64,000 nucleotides of DNA. Origin: Sphingobium sufflavum. GTDB taxonomy: Bacteria > Pseudomonadota > Alphaproteobacteria > Sphingomonadales > Sphingomonadaceae. The stretch lies in contig NZ_JAJSSH010000009.1 of NCBI RefSeq assembly GCF_021403115.1, positions 1-64,000 on the forward strand. Reading direction: 5' to 3'. The first letter of the stretch is position 1. Each line of letters begins with the position of its first letter. The position numbers and the translations under genes are program-made. The notes below the pieces were generated by a model that searched no databases, was not told the DNA's origin, and saw only the letters and a program-made list of their open reading frames with translations. Below are positions 8,850 to 18,915 of this stretch, piece by piece.

Positions 8850-10262
8850 ATGGCGAATACGCCCCAAGATATTCTGAAGATCATCGAGGAAAAGGAAATC
8901 GAGTGGGTTGATGTCCGCTTCACCGATCCCAAGGGTGCCTGGCACCACTTGACCATGTGCGCGGGCGCCATTGGCGAGAATGAACTGACCGACGGCCTGA
9001 TGTTCGACGGTTCCTCGATCGAGGGCTGGAAGGAAATCAACGAGTCCGACATGATCCTGAAGCCGGATCTGGACGCCGTCTATGTCGATCCGTTCAGCGC
9101 GACCCCGATGCTGATCCTGGTCTGCGATATCGTGGAGCCGGAAGACGGTTCGCTCTATTCGCGCGATCCTCGCTCGACCGCCAAGCGCGCCGAGACCTAT
9201 CTGCAGTCCACCGGCCTGGGCGACACCGTCTATATCGGCCCGGAACCCGAATTCTTCATGTTCGACAACGTCGAATTCGACAACACCTACAATCAGAGCT
9301 TCTACAAGCTGGACGATGTCGAACTGCCGACCAACACCGGCACGAAGTATGAGCAGGGCAACCTGGGCCACCGCCCGCGTGCCAAGGGCGGCTACTTCCC
9401 CGTCGGACCGGTCGACGTGACCACCGACATCCGCGCCGAGATGGTGTCGACGCTGATCGAAATGGGCCTGCCCATGGACAAGCACCATCACGAAGTCGCG
9501 GGCGGCCAGCACGAGTTGGGCCTGACCTTCGGCAAACTGGTGGAAACCTGTGACCGTATTCAGGTCTATAAGTATGTCGTGAAGATGGTAGCTCAGGCCT
9601 ATGGCAAGACCGCGACCTTCATGCCGAAGCCGATCAAGGCCGACAATGGTTCGGGCATGCACACGCATATCTCGATCTGGAACAAGGGTGAGAACACCTT
9701 TGCCGGCAACGGCTATGCCGGCCTGTCCGACACCTGCCTCTACTTCATCGGCGGCGTCATCAAGCATGCCAAGGCGATCAACGCCTTCACCAACCCGACC
9801 ACCAACAGCTACAAGCGTCTGGTGCCGGGCTTCGAGGCTCCCGTGCTGCTCGCCTATTCGGCGCGCAACCGCTCCGCATCCTGCCGCATCCCCTATGGTG
9901 CGGGCACGAAGGCGAAGCGCGTCGAGTTCCGCTTCCCCGATCCGCTCGCCAACAGCTACCTCGCCACGGCGGCGCTGCTGATGGCTGGCATCGACGGTAT
10001 CCAGAACAAGATCCACCCCGGCGAGGCGATGGACAAGAACCTCTATGACCTTCCGCCGGAAGAGCTGAGCCAGGTTCCCACCGTCTGTGGTTCGCTCCGT
10101 GAGGCTCTCGACGCGCTGGCGGCCGATCAGGAATTCCTGCTCAAGGGCGGCGTGTTCACCAAGGACCAGATCGACGCCTATCTCGAACTTAAGTGGCCGG
10201 AAGTGTATCGCTGGGAAATGGCGCCCAGCCCGGTCGAGTTCGACATGTATTACAGCGGCTGA
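8850..10262 (+). CDS. glnA: Glutamine synthetase type I
   Basis: 470 residues, the usual length of GSI-beta. It makes glutamine from glutamate, ammonia and ATP as a cytosolic dodecamer. Visible motifs are [11 protein letters not shown] near the N-terminus, GPEPEFF (metal Glu), the ATP-binding [29 protein letters not shown] (Glu flap region) and [28 protein letters not shown] holds the adenylylation Tyr. A GGAAGG lies upstream of the ATG. It forms an operon with glnB and is followed by a strong terminator. Confidence 0.98.
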   Translation: MANTPQDILKIIEEKEIEWVDVRFTDPKGAWHHLTMCAGAIGENELTDGLMFDGSSIEGWKEINESDMILKPDLDAVYVDPFSATPMLILVCDIVEPEDGSLYSRDPRSTAKRAETYLQSTGLGDTVYIGPEPEFFMFDNVEFDNTYNQSFYKLDDVELPTNTGTKYEQGNLGHRPRAKGGYFPVGPVDVTTDIRAEMVSTLIEMGLPMDKHHHEVAGGQHELGLTFGKLVETCDRIQVYKYVVKMVAQAYGKTATFMPKPIKADNGSGMHTHISIWNKGENTFAGNGYAGLSDTCLYFIGGVIKHAKAINAFTNPTTNSYKRLVPGFEAPVLLAYSARNRSASCRIPYGAGTKAKRVEFRFPDPLANSYLATAALLMAGIDGIQNKIHPGEAMDKNLYDLPPEELSQVPTVCGSLREALDALAADQEFLLKGGVFTKDQIDAYLELKWPEVYRWEMAPSPVEFDMYYSG

Positions 10263-10288
10263 TCGACTGCTCGATTGGTTTTCGGGAA

Positions 10289-10317
10289 GGGGCTGGTGGC
10301 GACACCGGCCCCTTTTT
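10289..10317 (+). terminator. Intrinsic terminator of glnBA
   Basis: A 10-bp stem, GGGGCTGGTG against CACCGGCCCC with one G-U pair and a GCGA loop, is followed immediately by TTTTT. It starts 27 bp after the glnA stop. Confidence 0.9.
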
Positions 10318-10674
10318 CTTTGCTATCCGCTTTTCACAAAGTCACGAAGCTATGCGATTAGGGGACATGGGCTCGCCCCTCTGTGGGCGGCGCCATCCAG
10401 GTCTGGCAATGATCCCCGAGCTGGGGGATACGCTCTTGCCCGAACCGGAATATTGCTCGGCCAAGGGCCACGGCCCGGTAAGCTGGCGGCCTTCTGCTTT
10501 GCCGAACTCCGCCATACGGGTTGTTCATTTGGAAGAGCGGCAAGCGGTGATGTGCTTCTTATCGCCGTGAATCTGAATAGCGTGCTTCCCTTGAGAAACG
10601 CCATCGACCGTCAGCGGTTCGCTTCAACCCCGCTGGGCTCAGGGTTGCAATGTCTCCGATCCTGCTCCGTCCCC
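10318..10674. other. 357-bp gap between convergent glnA and folP; structured but unassigned
   Basis: No frame here looks coding. Several short hairpins are visible, for example ATCCCC-GAGCT-GGGGGAT near 10411 and GGGCCACGGCCC near 10465. It does not match SRP RNA, tmRNA or 6S RNA as I know them. A small RNA is possible but unproven. Confidence 0.3.
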
Positions 10675-11763
10675 TTACCCCACCACACTTAGCGCAGCGT
10701 CGCGCAGACCACGCCAGACCCGCACTGATTGCACACTTTCCGCCACATCATGCACGCGCAATACCGCGACACCAGCCCGCACACCCTCCAGCGCCAAGGT
10801 CAGTGAACCACCCAGCCGCTGGTCAGCGGGAGCCTCGTTGGACAGCGCCCCAACGATCCGCTTACGGCTCGCGCCCAGCAACAGCGGCAGGCCCAGGGAC
10901 TGAAAGGTCGCCAGCCGGTTGAGCAGCGCCATATTGTCCGCAAGCGACTTGCCGAAACCTATCCCCGGATCGACCATGATACGGTCACGGGCGATCCCCG
11001 CCGCGATACAAGCCGCTACCCGCTCCTCCAGAAAGGCATAGGTCTCTGCAACAACGTCGCCATAAGGCGTCGCCCGTTCATGGGGGTTCTGCCCTGTCGA
11101 GGGGGAGTGCATCACCACCACCGGGCATCCCGCCGCCGCGACGACATCCAGACTGCGCGGTTCATGCAACAGGGCGCTGATGTCGTTGACGATATGTGCG
11201 CCCGCGGCCAGCGCCGCCTCCATCACTGCCGCCTTGCGCGTGTCGATGGAGATGATGGCGCCACTCCGTGCCAGCCGCTCGATAACCGGCACAACCCGCC
11301 TGATCTCGTCACCCTCCCACACCGGATCAGCGCCAGGCCGGGTGGACTCCCCACCCACGTCGATGATCGTCGCGCCCGCCAGCCCCATGGCGAAGCCCGC
11401 ATCCGCCGCAGCTTCAACATCGTCGAGATGCTTGCCGCCGTCAGAGAAGCTGTCGGGCGTCATGTTGAGGATGCCCATCACCTGCGGCACGTCGAAGCGG
11501 ATCGTCCGCTTGCCTAGCGTCAAGACCGGGCGATGCGCGGCAAGGCCCGCGAGTTGGGCATCGGCACGCGCTCGCTGGTCGTCGGGAAGGCGCGTCAGAA
11601 AATCGCCCAGCGCCGCGACCGGAACATGCTCTACCGGTTGCCCTGGACGGCGGACCTCTACCCCCTGATACCAGAGCAATGTATTGGCGAGGCGTGCCCA
11701 TGTGCCGTCCGGCAGGCCCACGGGCGAATCCACAAAATGGATGGGGCGGAGGAGGATGGTCAT
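10675..11763 (-). CDS. folP: Dihydropteroate synthase
   Basis: About 362 residues, of which the C-terminal 270 are the DHPS TIM barrel. It joins p-aminobenzoate to dihydropterin pyrophosphate in folate synthesis and is the sulfonamide target. Signatures are MGILNMTPDSFSDGGKH, IIDVGGESTRPGA, SIDTRKAAVMEAAL, HIVNDISALL, VVMHSP and LLGASRKRIVG. The roughly 85-residue N-terminal extension (pterin-free, with WYQGVEVRRPG) is typical of some alphaproteobacterial forms. The ATG at 11763 overlaps a GTG at 11766; either may be used. A 266-bp non-coding gap precedes it on the minus strand (11764-12029), in which I see no gene. Confidence 0.95.
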   Translation of the reverse strand: MTILLRPIHFVDSPVGLPDGTWARLANTLLWYQGVEVRRPGQPVEHVPVAALGDFLTRLPDDQRARADAQLAGLAAHRPVLTLGKRTIRFDVPQVMGILNMTPDSFSDGGKHLDDVEAAADAGFAMGLAGATIIDVGGESTRPGADPVWEGDEIRRVVPVIERLARSGAIISIDTRKAAVMEAALAAGAHIVNDISALLHEPRSLDVVAAAGCPVVVMHSPSTGQNPHERATPYGDVVAETYAFLEERVAACIAAGIARDRIMVDPGIGFGKSLADNMALLNRLATFQSLGLPLLLGASRKRIVGALSNEAPADQRLGGSLTLALEGVRAGVAVLRVHDVAESVQSVRVWRGLRDAALSVVG

Positions 11764-12029
11764 CACACCGCCGTAAACCGGAGCAGGCGGGAAAGTCGAG
11801 AGGTGGCCATCGTTATGGCTCCGACGGTGCGCCGGTGGCCGTCACCGACAGTATCACCGCCGAAAGCTGATGCGCCGCGTTCCAGCACCGATCGAGCAGA
11901 GGCCCTCATGCGCTGCCCCCCCCACAACAAGGGTGAGGGTTACATGAGTATCGAGGTTAGGCACCACCAGCAGCGGCAAGCGGGATCGCTTTTCTTCGGT
12001 CAGACAGGCGCCCGACCATAGGCCATCCG

Positions 12030-12284
12030 TCATGGCAGACGCCCTGTTGCAATCAGGCCGCGCCGCTGAGCGGGGTCTAGCGTCCCGGCCTGTTCCTGGA
12101 TTCGCATCTCGCCGATCGGCTGTTCGCGCCGGATGAAAAGGCCGTCATCAAGGGTGACAGACACGCCGCTGAAGCCCCACGTACCACCCGTTTCCACCAC
12201 CACCCGGTCCCCCGGTCTCGCCAGCACAACGGTCGGAACCATGAGTGCACCGAGCGCCAGCCATCGTGATAGTTGGCGCCCCAC
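12030..12284 (-). CDS. Small secreted protein, unknown
   Basis: An 84-residue reading frame begins with GTG 4 bp after the ccrM stop codon. It has a credible Sec signal (RQLSRWLALGALMVPTVVLA, then RPG) and a short mature part rich in charged and Gly residues (VETGGTWGFSGVSV). I do not recognise the family. The tight spacing after ccrM argues for translational coupling, but there is no clear Shine-Dalgarno sequence, and the frame also reads upstream inside ccrM, so the start is inferred. Confidence 0.5.
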   Translation of the reverse strand: MGRQLSRWLALGALMVPTVVLARPGDRVVVETGGTWGFSGVSVTLDDGLFIRREQPIGEMRIQEQAGTLDPAQRRGLIATGRLP

Positions 12285-12288
12285 CTGT

Positions 12289-13500
<1,212 letters not shown>

Positions 13501-13628
13501 TCAAGCCGGGTTAATCATGGTAAACAGAGTTTTAAGAGACAAAGTTAACGGCCCGATCAAGCGGGCGACTCGGCAGTTCCTGACTCCAGCGCGAGCCAGA
13601 CTCCTTTTGTTCCCGCCTCGAAATTTTT

Positions 13629-14339
13629 TTATGCGAGCGCGCCCGGAGTCTCGCCCAGCATGAACTCCGCCCCCGCCAGCGCATGGATGGTGGTGCCGTC
13701 ATAGATGGGCAGGACGTTCGCCTTGACGTCCACCACCATCTCCAGTTCCGTGCAGGCCAGAACGACGGCCTTCACATCCTCCTTGGCGATATCGGTCAGT
13801 TCCGACTTCATATAACGTTCAGCCTCACGGCTGGACTTGCCGGTGGACAATTCGTCATAGACGATGCTGTCGATGCGCCGTCCCAGTTCCGGGTCGCCGG
13901 GCAGCAGGGTGACACCCTGTCGGACGAGGCGCTGGCGGTAACTCTTGTCCAGCATCACATTGCTGGTGCCGATCAAGGCGACGGATTTAACCGCATCGGC
14001 GCGGAGCCTGGCGCCAATCACGTCGACGATATGGATGACGGGAATCTTAACCGCCGCCACCACCGGATCATAGAGGCGATGCAGCGAATTGGCGCAGATC
14101 AGCAGCGCCTCCGCCCCGCCATCCTCCAGGCGACGCGCCGCGCCGACCACATGGCTGCCCGCGCACTCCCAATCGCTTTCCGTCACGCAGCGCGCGACAT
14201 CCGCGAAGTCGAGGCTTTCGATACCCAACCGCGCGCTGTGCAATCCGCCCAGCCGACGATGCACCGCCTTGTTGATGATTTCATAATAGCGGGCGGTGGA
14301 CGCCCAGCTGACGCCCCCAATGAGGCCGAGTTTACGCAT
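13629..14339 (-). CDS. Aspartate/glutamate racemase family protein
   Basis: 236 residues, typical for cofactor-independent Asp/Glu racemases. The fold begins KLGLIGGVSWASTARYY. The two catalytic cysteines are at 82 (LICANSLH) and 196 (VLACTEL), each in the expected context, so the enzyme should be active. Whether it acts on aspartate, glutamate or a hydantoin-like substrate cannot be read from the sequence. It precedes ccrM on the same strand with a 185-bp gap containing the ccrM promoter. Confidence 0.88.
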   Translation of the reverse strand: MRKLGLIGGVSWASTARYYEIINKAVHRRLGGLHSARLGIESLDFADVARCVTESDWECAGSHVVGAARRLEDGGAEALLICANSLHRLYDPVVAAVKIPVIHIVDVIGARLRADAVKSVALIGTSNVMLDKSYRQRLVRQGVTLLPGDPELGRRIDSIVYDELSTGKSSREAERYMKSELTDIAKEDVKAVVLACTELEMVVDVKANVLPIYDGTTIHALAGAEFMLGETPGALA

Positions 14340-14393
14340 AAATCCCCCAAGGCTGCCGTCGCCCTGAGCGACATCGACGGTCCGTCCCCCTCT

Positions 14394-15353
14394 TTAGGAA
14401 CAAGCACTGCCTTTCGACAAGTTGGAACATGCTCCGTGCGCTGCACCGTCGTCCGTTGCGGCCGTTTCAGCGCCCTGCCTACCCATGAAAACCGACAAGA
14501 GACTGCGGTTCATCCCCTTGCACATGATGCAGGCAAGGAGTGCTCCCGATGACCCGGCAAGCGCGCCCGTGGCAACCAGCGCCACATTTTGCAGCGCAAA
14601 GCCCAGCACCGCAGCCGCCCAACCGGAAGCGCTGTTCACCATCGACAGCGCGACGGGCATCTCCGCCATCCCGATGGGGATGAGGACGAGAAAACCGAGA
14701 AGCAGGCCAAGACCTGCGACTACCCAAAGGACGCAGAACATGGCGCTGGGTGCAGGCAGAATAGAGAACCAACCGATCAGCCCGATGATCGACGCCAGCA
14801 GGATCAGATTGATCGCATGGCGTGCAGGCAGCAGGATCGGTCGGCCGGGCAGGTTGCCGTTCAGTTTCAGAAAGGCGATAGCCGACCCGGAAAAGACGAT
14901 CGCCCCGATAGCGATGGCAAGCCCCAGTGCAATTCGGCCATGCGCAAAAATCTCGCCCACCCGTTCATCGAGGATACCGAAAGCCGCCGGGTCCAGACAG
15001 GCCGCAGCGCCCACCAGTACGGCGGCAAGGCCGGCCAGACTATGAAAGACGGCAATAAGTTGCGGCATGGCAGTCATCGCGATGCGCCGCGCAATGACGA
15101 GGCCGATGGCCGCACCGACCAGCACCGCAATGCCAATTTCCGGCAACGACACCGCATCATAGATATAGAGGGTCGTGCCGACAGCCAGCGCCATGCCCGC
15201 CATACCCATCCGATTGCCACGGCGGCGGGGCGGCTGACTGGACAGCCCGCGCAGGGCAAGGATGAACAGGATAGTGGAGAGCAGATAGGCGAGGCTGACA
15301 CCCCAGCGGATACTGGCCGCATCGACTCCGGCCTCCAGAACCAGCATCGACAT
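14394..15353 (-). CDS. pntB: NAD(P) transhydrogenase beta subunit lacking domain III (truncated PntB)
   Basis: 319 residues, whereas PntB is normally about 460-480. The membrane domain II is complete, with about nine hydrophobic helices. Proton-channel residues are kept: the His in MPQLIAVFHSLAGLAAVLVG and the Asn in ALSMVNSASGWAAA. The segment ends IMCKGMNRSLLSVFMG plus a roughly 27-residue linker, then stops. The NADP(H)-binding domain III is missing, and only 55 bp separate the stop from the racemase start, so it is not simply frameshifted. Its ATG overlaps the pntA2 stop (TGATG). It could be a remnant, a membrane-only paralogue, or depend on a separate domain III. Confidence 0.85.
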   Translation of the reverse strand: MSMLVLEAGVDAASIRWGVSLAYLLSTILFILALRGLSSQPPRRRGNRMGMAGMALAVGTTLYIYDAVSLPEIGIAVLVGAAIGLVIARRIAMTAMPQLIAVFHSLAGLAAVLVGAAACLDPAAFGILDERVGEIFAHGRIALGLAIAIGAIVFSGSAIAFLKLNGNLPGRPILLPARHAINLILLASIIGLIGWFSILPAPSAMFCVLWVVAGLGLLLGFLVLIPIGMAEMPVALSMVNSASGWAAAVLGFALQNVALVATGALAGSSGALLACIMCKGMNRSLLSVFMGRQGAETAATDDGAAHGACSNLSKGSACS

Positions 15354-15637
15354 CACAGGCGGTCGTTCCTGCGATACAGCGCCACTATCCGCTCCGTGAT
15401 CGCAAAACCGCCGAAGATATTCACCGACGCCAGCACGACCCCTGCCAGCCCCAGATATTTCGCCAGCGCGCCTGACGCTTCCGCTGTCGCGACCAGCGCG
15501 AAGATGATGACGACGGAACTGATCGCGCTGGTCATGGCGATCAACGGCATGTGCGCCGCGGGGCTTACCGACCGGACAACATAGCAACCGATGAAACAGG
15601 CCAGCACGAAGATAGGCAGCATGCTGACGAAGTCCAT
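15353..15637 (-). CDS. pntA2: NAD(P) transhydrogenase alpha-2 (membrane) subunit
   Basis: 94 residues with three or four hydrophobic helices (LPIFVLACFIGCYVV, IAMTSAISSVVIIFALV, LAGVVLASVNIFGGFAITERI). It matches the C-terminal membrane part of PntA, which is a separate gene (pntAB/pntA2) in alphaproteobacteria. It overlaps pntB by one base. The soluble NAD-binding alpha-1 gene that normally precedes it is absent here, and an unrelated secreted protein occupies that place, so this cluster encodes only the proton-channel domain II. Confidence 0.9.
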   Translation of the reverse strand: MDFVSMLPIFVLACFIGCYVVRSVSPAAHMPLIAMTSAISSVVIIFALVATAEASGALAKYLGLAGVVLASVNIFGGFAITERIVALYRRNDRL

Positions 15638-15648
15638 CGGCCGCCCCC

Positions 15649-16413
15649 TTATCGGTAACTGGTATAGGTGAACACGCCGAACGGCTGCGCCGGTATCGCC
15701 TTGTCCACGCGCAGCCGGATACCCTTTTCCTGCGCTTCCAGCACGGAAAACTGCGAATCCAGCAATGCAAATGTCTGCGGATAGGGACCAGCCGACTTGA
15801 ACTTGGCGAAATCGGTCAGGGACGTCATCTGCCCCTCCGGCCCGAAGTCGATAAAGAACATGCGGTTACCGTAGATGTTGAAATATTGCTCGTAGCGAAT
15901 GCCGACCCAATAGCTGCGCGCCATCTCCCCGACAGGCCGTGTCGCATAGCCAATGTCGATGGCTGCCCGCTTATCCGGCACCGCTCCTTGCACGATCACA
16001 CCGCCGCCCGGCACCTCGAACAGCGATTCAAAGCGCCCGTCCTTGTTCGCATCCAGAAAGCAGAGGGTAACGCCGCGACTATTGGCGATCTGTGCACCCG
16101 CCTTGTCGAGACGATGCGTCTCCAGCGCGCAATAAGCTTCTCCCGCATCGGACGATGCCTTGACGAGTTGCGCTCCTGCTTTCGCGTGCAGCCTGTTGCC
16201 CGTCGTCAGCGCGGCCGGACCATCCAATGTCGCCAATCCCATAGGCAGCAACTTTTGCCGCAGGACATATTCGCCATCCAGAACCGTTCGTTCCGAAAGG
16301 TCTGGATTGTCAAGCGCCTGGATGCTCCACAGCACCGCCACGCTGTCGCGCGCCAGCGCCATGGCAGGCGAGAGGAACACCATCCCCGCGACAAGACCGG
16401 ACGATAACTTCAT
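15649..16413 (-). CDS. Secreted protein of unknown function with an EF-hand-like loop
   Basis: 254 residues from the ATG at 16413, chosen because AGGAAGAGGG lies just upstream and a signal peptide follows (KLSSGLVAGMVFLSPAMALA). The mature protein has one loop, DANKDGRFESLFE, that resembles a calcium-binding EF-hand. The rest is beta-strand-like (EYCAL-type cysteines at two sites, YWVGIRYEQYFNIYG). I do not recognise the family. It lies 11 bp before pntA2 on the same strand and is probably co-transcribed, but a link to transhydrogenase is unproven. Confidence 0.75.
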   Translation of the reverse strand: MKLSSGLVAGMVFLSPAMALARDSVAVLWSIQALDNPDLSERTVLDGEYVLRQKLLPMGLATLDGPAALTTGNRLHAKAGAQLVKASSDAGEAYCALETHRLDKAGAQIANSRGVTLCFLDANKDGRFESLFEVPGGGVIVQGAVPDKRAAIDIGYATRPVGEMARSYWVGIRYEQYFNIYGNRMFFIDFGPEGQMTSLTDFAKFKSAGPYPQTFALLDSQFSVLEAQEKGIRLRVDKAIPAQPFGVFTYTSYR

Positions 16414-16606
16414 CCAGCACCCTCTTCCTGCGTTTAGCAATTCAGGCGACATGGGCTAAAGCGCTGCGTAGACCCATGGCCAGCAGCGTGCACCGCCTTC
16501 CGCGTGGAGGCAGCGCCCATCACGTCATCCGCTTGATCGCGCACGACGACGATGACCTTAATGCGACGCTTCCGTCCGATAGCTAATGCAGGAGCGACGC
16601 CGGAAA

Positions 16607-16750
16607 TTATTGGGCGATCAGCAGGACGACCAGAGCCGCCACGATGATGGTGGCGATCGTGCCCCATTTTACCAGACCAATGAAGCCGGCATAGGTCTGC
16701 TCGGCGGCGCGATAATTTTGATCCGAACTCACGTCGAAATTCCCTTTCAT
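16607..16750 (-). CDS. aa3-type cytochrome c oxidase subunit IV (small)
   Basis: A 47-residue protein with one C-terminal helix. The pattern AEQTYAGFIGLVKWGTIATIIVAALVVLLIAQ matches the short bacterial aa3 oxidase subunit IV family (COX4_pro_2), which ends ...KWGTIA...VLLI in alphaproteobacteria. It would sit in the inner membrane with the oxidase. The oxidase core genes are not nearby, which is usual. It is divergent from the response regulator. Confidence 0.85.
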   Translation of the reverse strand: MKGNFDVSSDQNYRAAEQTYAGFIGLVKWGTIATIIVAALVVLLIAQ

Positions 16751-16949
16751 TCTCTGCGCCCCCTTTGCGACATACCTCGTCAAATCGCAAGAGCATCCGC
16801 ACGTCGATGCACGCTTGCATCCCATCAAACCCCTGCATCGCCACGGGAAAAATGCCACGTCCGACGAAAAGCGCCACAGCGTGACGGCACGCTTAAGCCC
16901 GTCTTTACCTGAAACCCTTATGCAGGCTTCGGGACTACCGGATGGACAC

Positions 16950-18410
16950 ATGACAGACGCCGAACAGCCTCTTCTTCTTCTCGTCGACGACGAACCGGCC
17001 CAGCGCCGCCTGACCACTGCTCTTGCCGCGCGCGCCGGTTGGCGCACGCTCAGCATCGGTGATGGCGACCGTGCGATCCAGACGCTTGGCACACGCGACG
17101 GCATGCGCGTCGCCGCCGTGCTGATCGACGACTGGACGCCGGGGCTAGAGATGGCGGAACTGGTCCGCACCATCGCCGTGCGCCGTCCCAACCTGCCCAT
17201 CCTGATCCTGACCGCGAACGACAATGCCCGCGCCGCCGTGGAAGCGATGCGGGCCGGCGCCAGCGATTTTCTTATCAAGCCGGTGACGCCGGAACGGCTG
17301 GCTCATGCGCTGGCGACAGCGGCGAGCAAGAAGGACGCGGGCGAACTGCGCCGCCTGACCACCAAGATTCAGGCCCCGCTGGACTTCAACTCCATCATCG
17401 GCTCCTCAACCGCCTTTCGCAGCGCACTGTCCATCGCCGCACAGGCCGCCCGTTCCGGCGTGCCCATCCTGATCGAGGGCGAAAGCGGCGTGGGCAAGGA
17501 TGTTATCGCCCATGCCATCCACGCAGCCTCCGCCCGCGCCGCAGCGCCGATGGCCGCGATCAACTGCCGCGCGATCCCCGAAAAGCTGCTGGACTCCGAA
17601 TTGTTCGGCCATGAACGAGGTGCCTTCACCGGCGCGTTCGACCGGCATGTCGGCCGTCTGGCCACAGCGCATGGTGGCACCATCTTTCTGGATGAAGTCA
17701 GCGAACTGTCGCTCGACGCGCAGGTCAAGTTGCTGCGGCTGGTCAAGGATCATGAAATCCTGCCACTCGGCGCACGTCATCCGGTGCATGTCGATGTGCG
17801 CGTCGTAACCGCCGCCAACAAACCGCTGCTGGGCGAAGTAGAAGCCGGCCGCTTCCGCGAGGATCTCTATTATCGCCTCAACACCGTCCAGATCGTGGTG
17901 CCGCCACTGCGCGAGCGGATCGGGGACATCGCCGCACTGGCGCGGCACCTGCTCGCCCGCATCGCGACACAGCCGGGCCTGCGCGACATCGGCATCACCG
18001 CCGACGCTATCGCCCTGCTGACCCGGCACGACTGGCCGGGCAATGTCCGCCAGCTCCAGAACACCCTCTTCCGCGCCGCCGTGCTGTGCGAGGGCGACGC
18101 GCTGACACCCACCGACTTTCCGCAGATCGCCGCGCATCTGGCGGAGGGCGCGACCGGTACCGCCACCCGATCCTCCGTCACGCCGATCGAGGCATTGCGC
18201 ATGGGCCATGGGCAGGATCGGGAGGCGGCCGTTCCCCTCTATGAACCGAACGGCCATCTGCGCGCGCTGGCGGACATAGAGGCTGACGTCATCCGGCTCG
18301 CCATCACCCATTATCGCGGGCGCATGACGGAAGTCGCCCGGCGCCTCGGCATCGGTCGCTCGACCCTGTATCGCAAGCTTGCCGAACTGGGCATCGACAC
18401 CGCGGCCTGA
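16950..18410 (+). CDS. Sigma-54-dependent response regulator (NtrC family)
   Basis: About 486 residues. The receiver domain (1-120) has DDE acidic residues at 13-15, the phosphoacceptor D60 in LIDDWTPG and K110. The AAA+ domain has Walker A GESGVGKD at 177-184, GAFTGA at 224-229 (sigma-54 contact) and FLDEVSEL Walker B. A Fis-type helix-turn-helix closes the chain (MTEVARRLGIGRSTLYRKLAELG). It therefore activates sigma-54 promoters on phosphorylation. No partner kinase is adjacent. Starts at 16950 and 16920 are both possible; neither has a strong Shine-Dalgarno sequence. Confidence 0.93.
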   Translation: MTDAEQPLLLLVDDEPAQRRLTTALAARAGWRTLSIGDGDRAIQTLGTRDGMRVAAVLIDDWTPGLEMAELVRTIAVRRPNLPILILTANDNARAAVEAMRAGASDFLIKPVTPERLAHALATAASKKDAGELRRLTTKIQAPLDFNSIIGSSTAFRSALSIAAQAARSGVPILIEGESGVGKDVIAHAIHAASARAAAPMAAINCRAIPEKLLDSELFGHERGAFTGAFDRHVGRLATAHGGTIFLDEVSELSLDAQVKLLRLVKDHEILPLGARHPVHVDVRVVTAANKPLLGEVEAGRFREDLYYRLNTVQIVVPPLRERIGDIAALARHLLARIATQPGLRDIGITADAIALLTRHDWPGNVRQLQNTLFRAAVLCEGDALTPTDFPQIAAHLAEGATGTATRSSVTPIEALRMGHGQDREAAVPLYEPNGHLRALADIEADVIRLAITHYRGRMTEVARRLGIGRSTLYRKLAELGIDTAA

Positions 18411-18457
18411 GACCGGCCGCACCGGACACCCATGCGGATGATCCAGAGGTATCTTTG

Positions 18458-18895
18458 ATGGTTATGTACAAGAAGATCGCGCTGGCCACGATTGTCCTCG
18501 CACCGCTCATCACCGAGTTCGCATCCAATTTCACCCAGCCCCCGGCAGCGACATCCGCGTCCACGCCGGAGCATGTGGCCGCACTGGTCGGCAATGCGAC
18601 GGAAATTCCCGCACCCGGCCCGGAGCCGATACAATATAGTCCGATCAAGCAGCCGGGGACGCAAGCCGCCCCGTCCGGGCCGCTCGACCCCGCCCCAACC
18701 CTCGACCCCAATGCATTCGCCAGCGCCAACGCCCCGGTCAGCGCCTCCGTCGGCACGGGGTCGGATAGCCCGCCGCCCGCGCCGTCCCTCTCTCCCATCC
18801 CGGCCCTTGCGCCTGCACCGTCAGGGACCCCACAGGCCGCCGCCGCAGAATTCACGCCCAACCCCAGGCGGAGCAGCACTCCCGAACGCTTCTAG
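18458..18895 (+). CDS. Pro/Ala-rich exported or membrane-anchored protein, unknown
   Basis: 145 residues. A short N-terminal hydrophobic stretch (KKIALATIVLAPLITEFA) could be a signal or anchor. The rest is low complexity, rich in Pro, Ala and Ser, probably disordered. The AGAGG ahead of the ATG at 18458 supports this start. It follows the response regulator by 47 bp, so it may share its transcript. No known family. Confidence 0.55.
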   Translation: MVMYKKIALATIVLAPLITEFASNFTQPPAATSASTPEHVAALVGNATEIPAPGPEPIQYSPIKQPGTQAAPSGPLDPAPTLDPNAFASANAPVSASVGTGSDSPPPAPSLSPIPALAPAPSGTPQAAAAEFTPNPRRSSTPERF

Positions 18896-18915
18896 GTTAG
18901 CGACGTGACACAGCC

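Noticed and set aside
10193..10570. A plus-strand frame overlapping the end of glnA
   Set aside because: It overlaps glnA and its terminator and has no protein-like composition.
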